Below are positions 7,868 through 15,267 of a DNA stretch of 25,583 bases, piece after piece. Location of the stretch: IMG/VR virus record IMGVR_UViG_3300030090_004242, positions 1 through 25,583 of that record; one strand, 5' to 3'. The notes below the pieces were generated by a model. The model was not told the DNA's origin and did no database searches. It worked only from the letters and a program-made list of their open reading frames with translations. Position 1 is the first letter of the stretch; each line of letters starts with the position of its first letter. A program made the translations under genes and the position numbers. This DNA is from a virus.

Positions 7868-8761
7868 CTAAGAAATTAGTTTAGGACGAATCAATTTAGT
7901 AGATTTGTAAACAACTTTGCCATCGCCCTCATAATGAACGAGCTTTTTACCAAAGTGCATATCGTATTCTTCAGTCGGATCAAAAGAATTATGTGCCTTG
8001 ACTGTGGCAACAAACTCGATCATGTCATATATTTTGTAATCATCAACAATCGCTCTATTAAAAGCTGTGGTGCATGATCCAAATGTTTTAAGTTTCTCGC
8101 CTTCCTCTGTAATATAATGTGTCGAGATTGAAGTACCAAAATCAGTTTTCCAATGATCTATTTTTACAATCATTGCTTTGACATTTACTTTATCACCAAT
8201 ATTTGCAAAATGTTTGTTGCGATCTTCAAACACATCTTTGCAGTGTGGTTTGCAAAGATCTGACAATCTTTTGTGTACTTCGCTTTTGTATTCAGTCAAA
8301 CCTGCAAAATATCGAATATTTTTCATTGGCATCTCTTCGATCTTAATATCTCTCCAATAACCGATTGGATTAATGCCTTCATCAAGTTTTTTGTGTGCTT
8401 CGATTGTCCACTTTGCAAGATTTCTTTTTCTTGCAATTCCATATTTGATTCCAGCCGATATTTCCTCTAAGATTCTAATTCGCTCAACTTCTTCTGAGCT
8501 TCTGCGTTTAATTTTGTATAAATTAGATGTTGCGCCGTCTGTTTTTAGATCTGGTTTTCGTTCATCATTTGAATGTTTTGTGTCGATATAGTCTTTTGCC
8601 TTTTTAATTGCTAAATCAGAATCAACACAAAGAGTCTTAATGTATTCATCTTCTTCTTGTATGCGACCACCAAGAGCCCCTAAATCAACCCAAAACTTTC
8701 TGTAGCAACGCAAAGTGTATAGATTGTTTCCTCTTCCAGTGGATATGTAATAAGTAATCAT
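7868..8761 (-). CDS. Inserted non-structural protein with OB-fold-like C-terminal domain
   Basis: I take the ATG at 8761 as the start (297 residues); the reading frame also allows a TTG one codon earlier. The N-terminal two thirds are charged and helical (SSEEVERIRILEEISAGIKY, IARKRNLAKWTIEAHKKL). From about residue 185 onward a beta pattern appears: GDKVNVKAMIVKIDHWKTDFG, THYITEEGEKLKTFGS, DMIEFVATVKAHNSFDP. This resembles the OB-fold-type module in phage proteins with a ...FG...dd.G...f...v.atVK.H signature, often linked to nucleic acid binding. The gene stands alone, with its own promoter, operator palindrome and no strong ribosome site, between the terminated capsid operon and the tail operon. 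It looks like a moron-type insertion. Function is unknown; binding of single-stranded nucleic acid is inference. Confidence 0.75.
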   Translation of the reverse strand: MITYYISTGRGNNLYTLRCYRKFWVDLGALGGRIQEEDEYIKTLCVDSDLAIKKAKDYIDTKHSNDERKPDLKTDGATSNLYKIKRRSSEEVERIRILEEISAGIKYGIARKRNLAKWTIEAHKKLDEGINPIGYWRDIKIEEMPMKNIRYFAGLTEYKSEVHKRLSDLCKPHCKDVFEDRNKHFANIGDKVNVKAMIVKIDHWKTDFGTSISTHYITEEGEKLKTFGSCTTAFNRAIVDDYKIYDMIEFVATVKAHNSFDPTEEYDMHFGKKLVHYEGDGKVVYKSTKLIRPKLIS

Positions 8762-8769
8762 CAATTATT

Positions 8770-8797
8770 ATTATACATATTTTGTACAAATGTACAA
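8770..8797 (-). promoter_or_regulatory. Sigma70-like promoter overlapping a palindrome
   Basis: Reading the minus strand, TTGTAC (8797-8792) is followed after 16 bases by a perfect TATAAT (8775-8770). The predicted start would fall near 8763, almost on the start codon, so the transcript would be leaderless or nearly so. This agrees with the lack of a ribosome site before the gene. A second, weaker TATAAA lies at 8806-8801 and would give a leader of about 30 bases. Confidence 0.6.
8782..8797. promoter_or_regulatory. Operator-like inverted repeat
   Basis: The plus strand reads TTGTACAAATGTACAA, a perfect 7-bp inverted repeat (TTGTACA and TGTACAA arms) with a two-base centre. It covers the -35 hexamer of the promoter. 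Related half-sites flank it (TTGTATA upstream and ATGTATA over the -10 on the minus strand), suggesting more than one binding position. A dimeric repressor or activator, of phage or host origin, is the likely ligand. Confidence 0.55.
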
Positions 8798-8833
8798 TTA
8801 TTTATACAAGATAATTTAAGTTATTTTTACCAT

Positions 8834-8856
8834 AAAAAAAGGGCTCCGAAGAGCCC
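8834..8856 (-). terminator. Strong rho-independent terminator after the major capsid gene
   Basis: On the minus strand the sequence reads GGGCTC, TTCG, GAGCCC and then seven T residues. The 6-bp GC-rich stem is closed by a UUCG tetraloop, one of the most stable RNA loops. It lies 42 bases past the capsid stop codon, and so ends the packaging/head transcript before the OB-fold-like gene. On the plus strand the same stem has only TTTC after it. Confidence 0.9.
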
Positions 8857-8898
8857 TTTCATTGTAATACTGAGTAATAAAGTGTATTACGACTTCAA

Positions 8899-9816
8899 TT
8901 AAGCGCCTTGAGAACCATAAATTCCACGCCAGTTAGAGAAACCAAAGCTATATCTTTCTCTAGCTTTGTATCTAATGTTGCCAGTAGAAAAATCTGGCTC
9001 CATAGAAGTTTCCATACCTGTTCTTTGGAACATTTTAAGTCCTTCGCCTTGATCTGTAACAGAAGTTAAGAGAAAGAAAGCGTCAGGATCAGTTAGATAA
9101 TGATTCACAGTGTATCCACCGGGTAGAACTCCAGTGTTTTTGATAGCATTGATGTCATTATCTGCTGTGCCGACTCTTTGTGGACTGTTCATTATTCTGT
9201 CTGCAATGAAAACGAGCTGTGGTGGTACCACGAGCTTGGATCCTTGCACACTGATAGTCAGTCCGCGATCATCTGTAAATGTTGCAATGTCGATCAATGC
9301 GTCTTCTAACGAAGTTTCGTTAAGATCAGCCATAGTGGTTGCTCTGTTAGCAGCAGTGCCACCGCCAGCTAGAGGGTGTGCAGTGTTAATCAGAGATACA
9401 CCGTCACCACCAGTAAAGCTGGAGCTGAACGCATTGTTTAGGACATTTGCACCTTTTACTTCTTTGGTGTTAGCCATAGATCGTGCGAGTGCTTTTGTAT
9501 ATCGTTTGCCTAAAGAATCATATAAATTATCCTCGACCGCTTCTTCTGTAAGTGCAAAAGCCAACGCAATCGTATCATGCGTGTATCTTGCAGTGTAGCT
9601 TTCAGAAGCATTGTCGTAGACAACGCCTTGACCTTCAGATTTTGTTGGTGCAGAACCAAAACCTACGATTAAAACTTCTTCCTCGAAAGCTCTTTGTGAG
9701 TCCTCGATTGAGAAGATCTCGGTATATTCTTGGTCGTATGTATCATACTCCATTCCGAATAACGCGTTTAATCCGGGTTCGAGTTCAGCAGCTAGTTGTG
9801 CTCTTGAAATTGCCAT
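8899..9816 (-). CDS. Major capsid protein, Mu gpT-like HK97 fold
   Basis: The 305-residue protein has no enzyme motif and shows the features of the Mu gpT-like/HK97-fold major head family: an N-terminal arm (AELEPGLNALFGMEYDTYDQ), FEEEVLIVGFGSAPTKSEGQ, a spine-helix-like DTIALAFALTEEAVEDNLYD, LARSMANTKEVKGANVLNNA, a GDGVSLINTAHPLAGG loop, PPQLVFIADRIMNSPQRVGT, and the closing SFGFSNWRGIYGSQGA. The C-terminal WRGIYGS is characteristic of this capsid group. It follows the scaffold and probable decoration genes and is followed by a strong terminator, as is usual for a highly expressed capsid gene. A GAGG ribosome site precedes the ATG. No propeptide or protease gene is obvious nearby. Confidence 0.9.
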   Translation of the reverse strand: MAISRAQLAAELEPGLNALFGMEYDTYDQEYTEIFSIEDSQRAFEEEVLIVGFGSAPTKSEGQGVVYDNASESYTARYTHDTIALAFALTEEAVEDNLYDSLGKRYTKALARSMANTKEVKGANVLNNAFSSSFTGGDGVSLINTAHPLAGGGTAANRATTMADLNETSLEDALIDIATFTDDRGLTISVQGSKLVVPPQLVFIADRIMNSPQRVGTADNDINAIKNTGVLPGGYTVNHYLTDPDAFFLLTSVTDQGEGLKMFQRTGMETSMEPDFSTGNIRYKARERYSFGFSNWRGIYGSQGA

Positions 9817-9832
9817 AACTAATTTACCTCAC

Positions 9833-10420
9833 TTATGCTAAACCAGCACCTTTCTGCCCCATGATGTGGTTTTGAATCACACATAGAACATTGGTGTTGG
9901 CGGATGCAACATCCGAATTATCAGGATCTTCAGAAATATCAATCGCTTTGAGTGGCAATGTAGCGGTGGTAGCACCAGTCGTTACATCGAGCTCAAGGTT
10001 TGATCTTCCAGATTTTGTGTCACCGACAGGTGATCCGTCCACAATGTCAAAGTTTCCGAACAAATCTGCGACAGGAAAAGTGTCATCAGCTTGTACTTCG
10101 AAAACAACATCAGGGTCGTCAATCACACTGGCGATTATATCGCTGGCTGAAATACTACCGGGGTAGTAATTTTTAAAGACTTGTTCGCCTGTAGTTGGGT
10201 CAGTATATGAAACACCGTTAAACACACCAACAATAGGTACAGTACCAGAAGCAGCGTGTCTACCAATAACACCAGCAGTGAGTTGTGTAACCAAATCACC
10301 TTGGTATATTGGAGTAGTCGCACCGCTTGCAATTCTATATCTGGATTGTCCTCCAGTATAGGCACCGCCACCCATCATTCGAACAGGTCTACAACCAAAA
10401 GCAGCATCATTATTTGCCAT
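9833..10420 (-). CDS. Putative head decoration protein encoded next to the capsid gene
   Basis: This 195-residue protein starts MANNDAAFGCRPVRMMGGGA, continues with IASGATTPIYQGDLVTQLTA, VGVFNGVSYTDPTTGEQVF, and in the C-terminal half VFEVQADDTFPVADLFGNFD, then ATTATLPLKAIDISEDPDN. The order (a GxxP start, a GDLV strand, a GVF..V-Y loop, a DD-P..DLFGN turn) matches small capsid-associated proteins usually encoded just before the major capsid gene in marine phages. A GGGAGA ribosome site precedes the ATG. A cement or decoration function is a family-level inference; a minor capsid protein is the alternative. Confidence 0.82.
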   Translation of the reverse strand: MANNDAAFGCRPVRMMGGGAYTGGQSRYRIASGATTPIYQGDLVTQLTAGVIGRHAASGTVPIVGVFNGVSYTDPTTGEQVFKNYYPGSISASDIIASVIDDPDVVFEVQADDTFPVADLFGNFDIVDGSPVGDTKSGRSNLELDVTTGATTATLPLKAIDISEDPDNSDVASANTNVLCVIQNHIMGQKGAGLA

Positions 10421-10445
10421 GTTTGTCTCCCGTAATAATTACGAT

Positions 10446-10916
10446 TTATTTTTTACCAAAAGTTACTTGGGACTCTCTTTTGGAATCGTACTTGACATAG
10501 CGACTGTCTTTTGCTGATTCGTTAAACATAGTGTTGTCTAGCGCTTCGTTGGCTTGACGGTTTTTACCTTCGTAATATTCGCGTCTTTCCTTAACAGTCT
10601 CCTTTGGTATTTTTGCCAAAATGAGTCCTTCGTTGTGTACAACGCCAGCAAATCTGCCTTTTTCTTTTGCAGGAAAATCGAAACCTTCAGGTAGTTCGGT
10701 TGCTTGTACAAGCTCCCATCCCTCACGAAGTCTATAACTTACATTGTTCGTATCTTCCTGTCCAAGAAATGACTCTCTGATCCATCGGTACTCATAACCC
10801 TCTGGGGCAGGTGGAGTCTCTAGCTTTCTTACTGGACGCCAAGGTTGTCTACGAGCCTGTTTATCGTGTGTCTCGGATTCACGCGTGTGTCTTACGCTGT
10901 TTTCATTCTCTGTCAT
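10446..10916 (-). CDS. Charged head-module protein downstream of the scaffold
   Basis: The protein has 156 residues with a basic, disordered N-terminus (ESETHDKQARRQPWRPVRKL), a folded-looking middle (PPAPEGYEYRWIRESFLGQE, SYRLREGWELVQATELPEGF, GLILAKIPKETVKER), and a charged C-terminal helix. The middle recalls a protein found between scaffold and capsid genes in marine podovirus and myovirus genomes; no function is established that I know. The start overlaps the scaffold stop by one base, so it is probably made with the scaffold. A role as a second scaffold or in head assembly is inferred from position. Confidence 0.8.
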   Translation of the reverse strand: MTENENSVRHTRESETHDKQARRQPWRPVRKLETPPAPEGYEYRWIRESFLGQEDTNNVSYRLREGWELVQATELPEGFDFPAKEKGRFAGVVHNEGLILAKIPKETVKERREYYEGKNRQANEALDNTMFNESAKDSRYVKYDSKRESQVTFGKK

Positions 10917-11851
10917 TATATCGTCTCCCTACGAGTAGTTGCTTTCACTTTCTCTTTGGCAACCCTTTTCAACCAATCTTCTTCAGACATGTTGTAAGGC
11001 TTTAAACCACGAAGACGCTTTATTTCAGAAGGTGTAAACTCAACGCCATTTCTGTTGCCTTGTGTTTTTTTCCGACTTCCAACGGAAGCAGATGTGACTC
11101 TTTGCACAGTGGGTCTATCATCTCTTTCTTCGGCATTACTATCATTATCCAAATCTGGATAAACTTTGTAAACTCTTTTATTCAATTCTTCATAATAATC
11201 ATTGCTGTCAGCTTCAAAACCTTCATTTATAAGGTTGACATGCGTGTAATAAGCAAACTGACTTGCTTCGACATTGTGATTTTCTTTAGCGCCATCTCCA
11301 TACCAAGGATTTTTACCTTGCCATTCTAACGCCTCTCTGCTTGGCTCTGGTGCTTTTTGTTGCACCTGCTGTGGCTGTTGTGTATAGGCTTGTTGTGTTT
11401 CCACTGGTTGTTGTTGCTGCCTATTTTTTGCAACTCTAAGTTTTTCTTTTTGTATCGCTAGATCACTCTTCAAGCTGTCAGCTTTTGACATCAGTTCAGC
11501 ATCACCAGACTCGACTGCTCGTTTGTATATGTCATTCGCTTGCTGTTCTTTCGCCTCAATAGACTGCTCTTCAGCGATTAAATTTTGTGATTGAAGTGTT
11601 GTGGCATGTTGCTTCAGAGCGCTGTTTTCAGTTTGCACTCTTTGCAACTGTTCCATTGCTTGTTGTGCTCTTTCTTCAGCTTCTCTTATTTGTTGATTCT
11701 TTTTATTGATGCGCCTCGACACATTTTTTGTGTATTTATCAAGCTCATCATCAGTATCAACATTCTTTTGTGCAACTTGCTCTTCTTGAGGTTCGTCAAC
11801 AATCTCTATATTGACTTCCTCTTCTTGTCTTTCAATATTTTGTTCTTCCAT
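10916..11851 (-). CDS. Capsid scaffold protein
   Basis: The 311-residue protein has the composition of an assembly scaffold. An acidic start (residues 1-35, rich in Glu) leads to a long coiled coil at about 45-145 (INKKNQQIREAEERAQQAME, LQRVQTENSALKQHATTLQS). A Gln-rich linker with QQQQPVETQQ follows at about 145-165. The C-terminal part holds EALEWQGKNPWYGDGAKE, YYTHVNLINEGFEADSNDYY and EFTPSEIKRLRGLKPYNMSE, and ends very basic. The EW.GKNPWYG segment is a familiar marker of podovirus-type scaffolds. A coiled coil plus basic C-terminus, together with the position between the co-chaperonin and the capsid genes, supports the call. A scaffold would be absent from mature particles. Confidence 0.85.
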   Translation of the reverse strand: MEEQNIERQEEEVNIEIVDEPQEEQVAQKNVDTDDELDKYTKNVSRRINKKNQQIREAEERAQQAMEQLQRVQTENSALKQHATTLQSQNLIAEEQSIEAKEQQANDIYKRAVESGDAELMSKADSLKSDLAIQKEKLRVAKNRQQQQPVETQQAYTQQPQQVQQKAPEPSREALEWQGKNPWYGDGAKENHNVEASQFAYYTHVNLINEGFEADSNDYYEELNKRVYKVYPDLDNDSNAEERDDRPTVQRVTSASVGSRKKTQGNRNGVEFTPSEIKRLRGLKPYNMSEEDWLKRVAKEKVKATTRRETI

Positions 11852-12264
11852 TATAAACTCACTATATCATCTGGATTCAGTATTGTCGCTATGACTTCAT
11901 CATCATTGATAATTCTAACTTCAGCACCATCTTCCAGTTTGAACCTTGCCCCAGCATATCTTCCGATCAATACCCATTGACCTTCTTCACACCATGGGGA
12001 ACCATATTTATCCTCGCTATAAGCCAAAGGTCCACATTTCACAACATAAGCAACCACTGTTGCAAGTTGTTCTTTATCGAGTGTCTCTTGGGTTAAAGCG
12101 ATGCCACCTTTAGTCATGCCTCTGCCACGATAAGGCAATACTAAAATTCTCCAGCCTGTTGGTTGAGGCATCCTTTCCAACACGCTTTTATCTAAATTTT
12201 CTGGTTTGAGTACCACTTCGTCTGGATCGACATAAGCGGATGCAAGTTCTACTTTTGTATTCAT
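11851..12264 (-). CDS. Phage-encoded GroES-like co-chaperonin (Cpn10)
   Basis: Residues 34-137 align in pattern with Cpn10: QPTGWRILVLPYRG (the RVLV/RPL strand), the mobile loop TKGGIALTQETLD at 51-63 with GIAL in place of GroES GIVL, AYVVKCGPLAYSEDKYGSP, GQWVLIGRYAGARFKLEDG, and DDEVIATILNPDD at the end (the DILAIV-like terminal strand). The roof region is expanded by a loop containing two Cys, unlike bacterial GroES. T4 gp31 is a known phage homologue that helps host GroEL fold the capsid protein. Placement between portal and scaffold genes supports the same job here. The 33-residue N-terminal extension is unusual. The catalytic partner GroEL would be supplied by the host. Confidence 0.88.
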   Translation of the reverse strand: MNTKVELASAYVDPDEVVLKPENLDKSVLERMPQPTGWRILVLPYRGRGMTKGGIALTQETLDKEQLATVVAYVVKCGPLAYSEDKYGSPWCEEGQWVLIGRYAGARFKLEDGAEVRIINDDEVIATILNPDDIVSL

Positions 12265-12446
12265 TTTTCCGAATTAAAATAAGTTTTTATAAAATCTTGT
12301 ATATAATACAACGCTTCCAACTTGCCTTGCAAGTATTTATGATGCTCCATATCACGGAGAGATCCACTCATGTAGGTTTCTTGCACTTGCTCCAACGATT
12401 TATCAATCTCTCTTTGGAGCTTTTCAGCCAAATGTATTGGATCCAT
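12261..12446 (-). CDS. Small helical phage protein
   Basis: The 61-residue protein is a single amphipathic helical unit (EKLQREIDKSLEQVQETYMS, MEHHKYLQGKLEALYYIQDF). It overlaps the neighbours on both sides (stop TAATG against the upstream gene, ATGA against the co-chaperonin). Proteins of this size and helix pattern occur between portal and scaffold genes of other phages, but I do not know a function. A portal-associated assembly factor is one possibility. No membrane segment or signal peptide is seen. Confidence 0.78.
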   Translation of the reverse strand: MDPIHLAEKLQREIDKSLEQVQETYMSGSLRDMEHHKYLQGKLEALYYIQDFIKTYFNSEK

Positions 12447-12751
12447 TAGGATTTTTTCTTCTTGGCTTTTTTCTTAGCTGGTGCTTTTTTCTTAGCTGGC
12501 GCTTTTTTCTTAGCTGGTGCTTTCTTTTTAGCTACTGCTTTTTTCTTGGGCTCTTCTTCTGTGGGTGAGCCATTGGCATCGTAACCAGCTTCAATCTTAG
12601 CCATTTTTTTGGCTATTCTAGCCATATTTTCAGCATGGGCTTTCGCCTCTTCTGCGTTTTTTTCCATAAGCTCTGCAAGTTCTCTTTCTCTTTCGATTTT
12701 CTTTTGCTTCTTTAGCTCATCGACAGCTTCTTTTTTATATGATGTCGTCAC
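12446..12751 (-). CDS. Small protein with Lys/Ala/Pro repeat tail
   Basis: The frame starts at a GTG directly after the portal stop codon, and AGGAG lies seven bases upstream of it. The 101-residue protein has an N-terminal charged coiled coil (KKEAVDELKKQKKIERERE, NAEEAKAHAENMARIAKKMA) and, from residue 67, a tail of repeated AKKKAP units ending in KKKKS. Such tails resemble those of histone H1 and bacterial histone-like proteins and could neutralise DNA. The tail is encoded by an 18-bp tandem repeat. It lies between the portal and the helical 61-residue gene, so it may act during DNA packaging or head assembly. This is an inference from composition. Confidence 0.78.
   Translation of the reverse strand: MTTSYKKEAVDELKKQKKIERERELAELMEKNAEEAKAHAENMARIAKKMAKIEAGYDANGSPTEEEPKKKAVAKKKAPAKKKAPAKKKAPAKKKAKKKKS
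12465..12554 (-). repeat. 18-bp tandem repeat encoding the AKKKAP tail
   Basis: The plus strand reads gcttttttcttagctggt with small changes in three near-identical copies (12465-12482, 12483-12500, 12501-12518), followed by two diverged copies to 12554. The unit stays in frame, so copy changes would lengthen or shorten the basic tail without a frameshift. Confidence 0.85.
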
Positions 12752-15238
12752 TTAGTTTCTCCTAAATTTTTGCTCTAATTCTAAAAGTTTTAAATTCGCT
12801 TGTTGCTGTAACCTATCAAGCCCTAATTGTAGCTTATCATCTGCAATAGCTTTTTGCACATCCAACCTTTGCTGTTGTATTTGTGCGTCTACCATTTTGT
12901 CTTGTGTTTTTTGTTCTTGTTTGACAGCAAACTGTTCTTGCTCCATATCGAGCTCTTTATCTCTGAGTTCTAGTTCCTGCTGTCTTATAGCAACCAGAGG
13001 ATCGCCAGAATCACCAGTTTGTATGGAAGACAAGAATTGATTTGTAAGCTCTGCCATGAACGGAGCGCTCATTTGATCGATTAACATTTGTAGCTCCTGT
13101 GCAATCATCTGTGCCTCTTCTGGTGAGACTTGTTGCATTTGCATTTGTAGCATACCGATTCTTTCTTGCAACTCTGGTGGCATTTGTTGTTCTGCCAACT
13201 GTGATGCTAAGAATTGCAAATGTTGCATTACATGACTAATAATCATGGCTTGCAGTTGTGGGTTTTCTTGGACCACCTTTGTCATAAACAAACTTTGATG
13301 TGTTGCAATGTGTGCCTCATGATTTTGTTGAACAAAAGCCTGTGCTGGCTGTCCCATTAAAAAACCACTGTTTTCGAGACCTGCATCTATAGGTTTAGGC
13401 GTCATATCTGGTGGTGGTTGCAACAACGATTCAATATTATCTATTCCCAAAGCAGAATACATGCGTTTGTATGCCTCATAAATACCCAAAGGACCATGAA
13501 CATCAGGGGCAGACTGAACCATTTGTAATAATTCTTGTGCCATCGTAATTCTTTGACTTTGTGAAAATATATTCGGATCGCTAATCGGTATGATGTCTAC
13601 ACGATCATCGAAGTCTTGTACTTTGATTTCTTTCGGACCAGAACCAGTTTCATAGTCATAATTCGGTGGCAGGTAATCCGCAAAAACATCTGCCATCAAT
13701 CTAAATTCCATTCTTTGTGCGTAATGTAGGCGTTTATGAATCGCTGACATTACTTTTGTACCACGCTCTAAAAGTGCGACTGTCGTGCCGACTGGCATAG
13801 CTTGATTCATATCACCAACATTCATATCTGCTATTGCTGCAAATCTTTTACCAGAATCGACCAGAATACCAAGCAGTTGCATCAATACATTGCTTGGTTC
13901 TTTGATAGGCAGTGGTATTAAGTTTTCTCTGAGTGATCCACCAGTGGTGTCTATATCACGGAACTCACCGGGTTGGAGAGGGTCTGCCTCATCTCTTATC
14001 CTCATGCCCCTTGCCTTGAAACCAGCAGGCAAGTTGGCAAGAGTCCCAGCATCAATAAGTTGTCTCAGTATAGATGTTGATGCTTTTGAGAGACCGCCAA
14101 TCATGTGAGACAGACCCAAACCGTAAAATCCTAGACCGGGTAGAAATTTGTATTGCACGAAGTAATCTATCTTGTCTTTTCTCGGATCGTCAGGCAGATA
14201 GTTTCTTCTAATCGCTAATACTTTATTGGCTTTTTCGTCTATGGTTACGATGTATGGTAGTTTCAACCCTGTAACTTCACCGTTTTCATCGACATCTTCA
14301 AAGCCTTCCAAATCAAGTATGGTGTGTATTTCATAGATGGTTCTGCTTCTGTCTTCCGCGTAGTTCGGTTTTACGCCTTGTATTTCATCAATTTCATCTT
14401 CTATCTCATCTGAATCATAATATGCGTCATCAGGAATCTCGACATCTGCATAGAAACCAGAAAGCTGTTGCTTCCTGATTTCATTCTTTGACATGTTTAT
14501 TACATGTGTAATTCTCTCTGCGCTGTGCAAATCAGGCGCCTCATAAGGAACAATCAAGTCCTCTGGCGGTATAAATTTACTGACTGCGCGACCCAAGACG
14601 AAATCAAAATAAACTTTTTTGAACGCTGAACCAGCCAATGGTAAGTAAAATAACAACTGATCTAGCTCAGGGTCGTATTCTTGCATTACATTCATAATGT
14701 AATAATTCATAAACTCTTGCACACGCTCTGCTTGTGATTCTGTTTCAGCCGTTCTCGTTCCAATAATTTGTGTTTTTACTGGACCTTTAGCTGGTAAAAG
14801 CTCTTTGTAGCTTTGTGCTTGGAATTGAGTTACGGCTTCTGCCAAAATAGGATGAATTACGCCAGAGCTACCCTCAAAAGGTTGTGACCGACTTTCATCG
14901 AACTTCATGCCCAAATACTTCAAGCCATCGATGTAGGTCTTTTCCCATTCAGATCTTGACTCCAGATCATTTTTTACAGAATCGCATAAGTCAGTAGAAA
15001 GCCTCATGAGGGTGTCATTGTCTAATGTTTCTGCTAAATTGGAGTTAAAATCGCTCTCGACTATTTCTTCGAGTGCTGTTATTTCATCATCAATTAAAAC
15101 GCCTTCGTCAGTCACCAAAACTGACATCGCTTCATCCAACTGTTCTTGTCTGGATTTCTCTGGTACGACCTCTATAGTTCCGCCTGTTTCAATAATGTCA
15201 GGATCGGTTTCTGTTCCAAGTTTATTTTCGACTGCCAT
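12752..15238 (-). CDS. Portal protein of podovirus type
   Basis: This 828-residue protein carries the phage portal signature for short-tailed phages: an acidic N-terminus, DLCDSVKNDLESRSEWEKTY, the strand and loop FDESRSQPFEGSSGVIHPIL, an ELLPAKGPVKTQIIG turn, LPLAGSAFKKVYFDFVLGRA and IPPEDLIVPYEAPDLHSAER. The middle includes LRQLIDAGTLANLPAGFKAR and the clamp-like DMNQAMPVGTTVALLERGTK. The C-terminal 250 residues are Gln/Met-rich helices (LQMQMQQVSPEEAQMIAQEL), consistent with the long helical barrel of P22-type portals. Twelve copies would form the DNA channel at one head vertex. It lies directly downstream of the terminase, and the length is at the long end for this family. Confidence 0.92.
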   Translation of the reverse strand: MAVENKLGTETDPDIIETGGTIEVVPEKSRQEQLDEAMSVLVTDEGVLIDDEITALEEIVESDFNSNLAETLDNDTLMRLSTDLCDSVKNDLESRSEWEKTYIDGLKYLGMKFDESRSQPFEGSSGVIHPILAEAVTQFQAQSYKELLPAKGPVKTQIIGTRTAETESQAERVQEFMNYYIMNVMQEYDPELDQLLFYLPLAGSAFKKVYFDFVLGRAVSKFIPPEDLIVPYEAPDLHSAERITHVINMSKNEIRKQQLSGFYADVEIPDDAYYDSDEIEDEIDEIQGVKPNYAEDRSRTIYEIHTILDLEGFEDVDENGEVTGLKLPYIVTIDEKANKVLAIRRNYLPDDPRKDKIDYFVQYKFLPGLGFYGLGLSHMIGGLSKASTSILRQLIDAGTLANLPAGFKARGMRIRDEADPLQPGEFRDIDTTGGSLRENLIPLPIKEPSNVLMQLLGILVDSGKRFAAIADMNVGDMNQAMPVGTTVALLERGTKVMSAIHKRLHYAQRMEFRLMADVFADYLPPNYDYETGSGPKEIKVQDFDDRVDIIPISDPNIFSQSQRITMAQELLQMVQSAPDVHGPLGIYEAYKRMYSALGIDNIESLLQPPPDMTPKPIDAGLENSGFLMGQPAQAFVQQNHEAHIATHQSLFMTKVVQENPQLQAMIISHVMQHLQFLASQLAEQQMPPELQERIGMLQMQMQQVSPEEAQMIAQELQMLIDQMSAPFMAELTNQFLSSIQTGDSGDPLVAIRQQELELRDKELDMEQEQFAVKQEQKTQDKMVDAQIQQQRLDVQKAIADDKLQLGLDRLQQQANLKLLELEQKFRRN

Positions 15239-15267
15239 AATAAATTATATTTATACCTTATTTCTCG

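Noticed and set aside
9110-9598. Plus-strand open frame of 162 residues inside the capsid gene
   Set aside because: It lies wholly within the confident capsid coding sequence on the other strand, without start signals or a recognisable domain.
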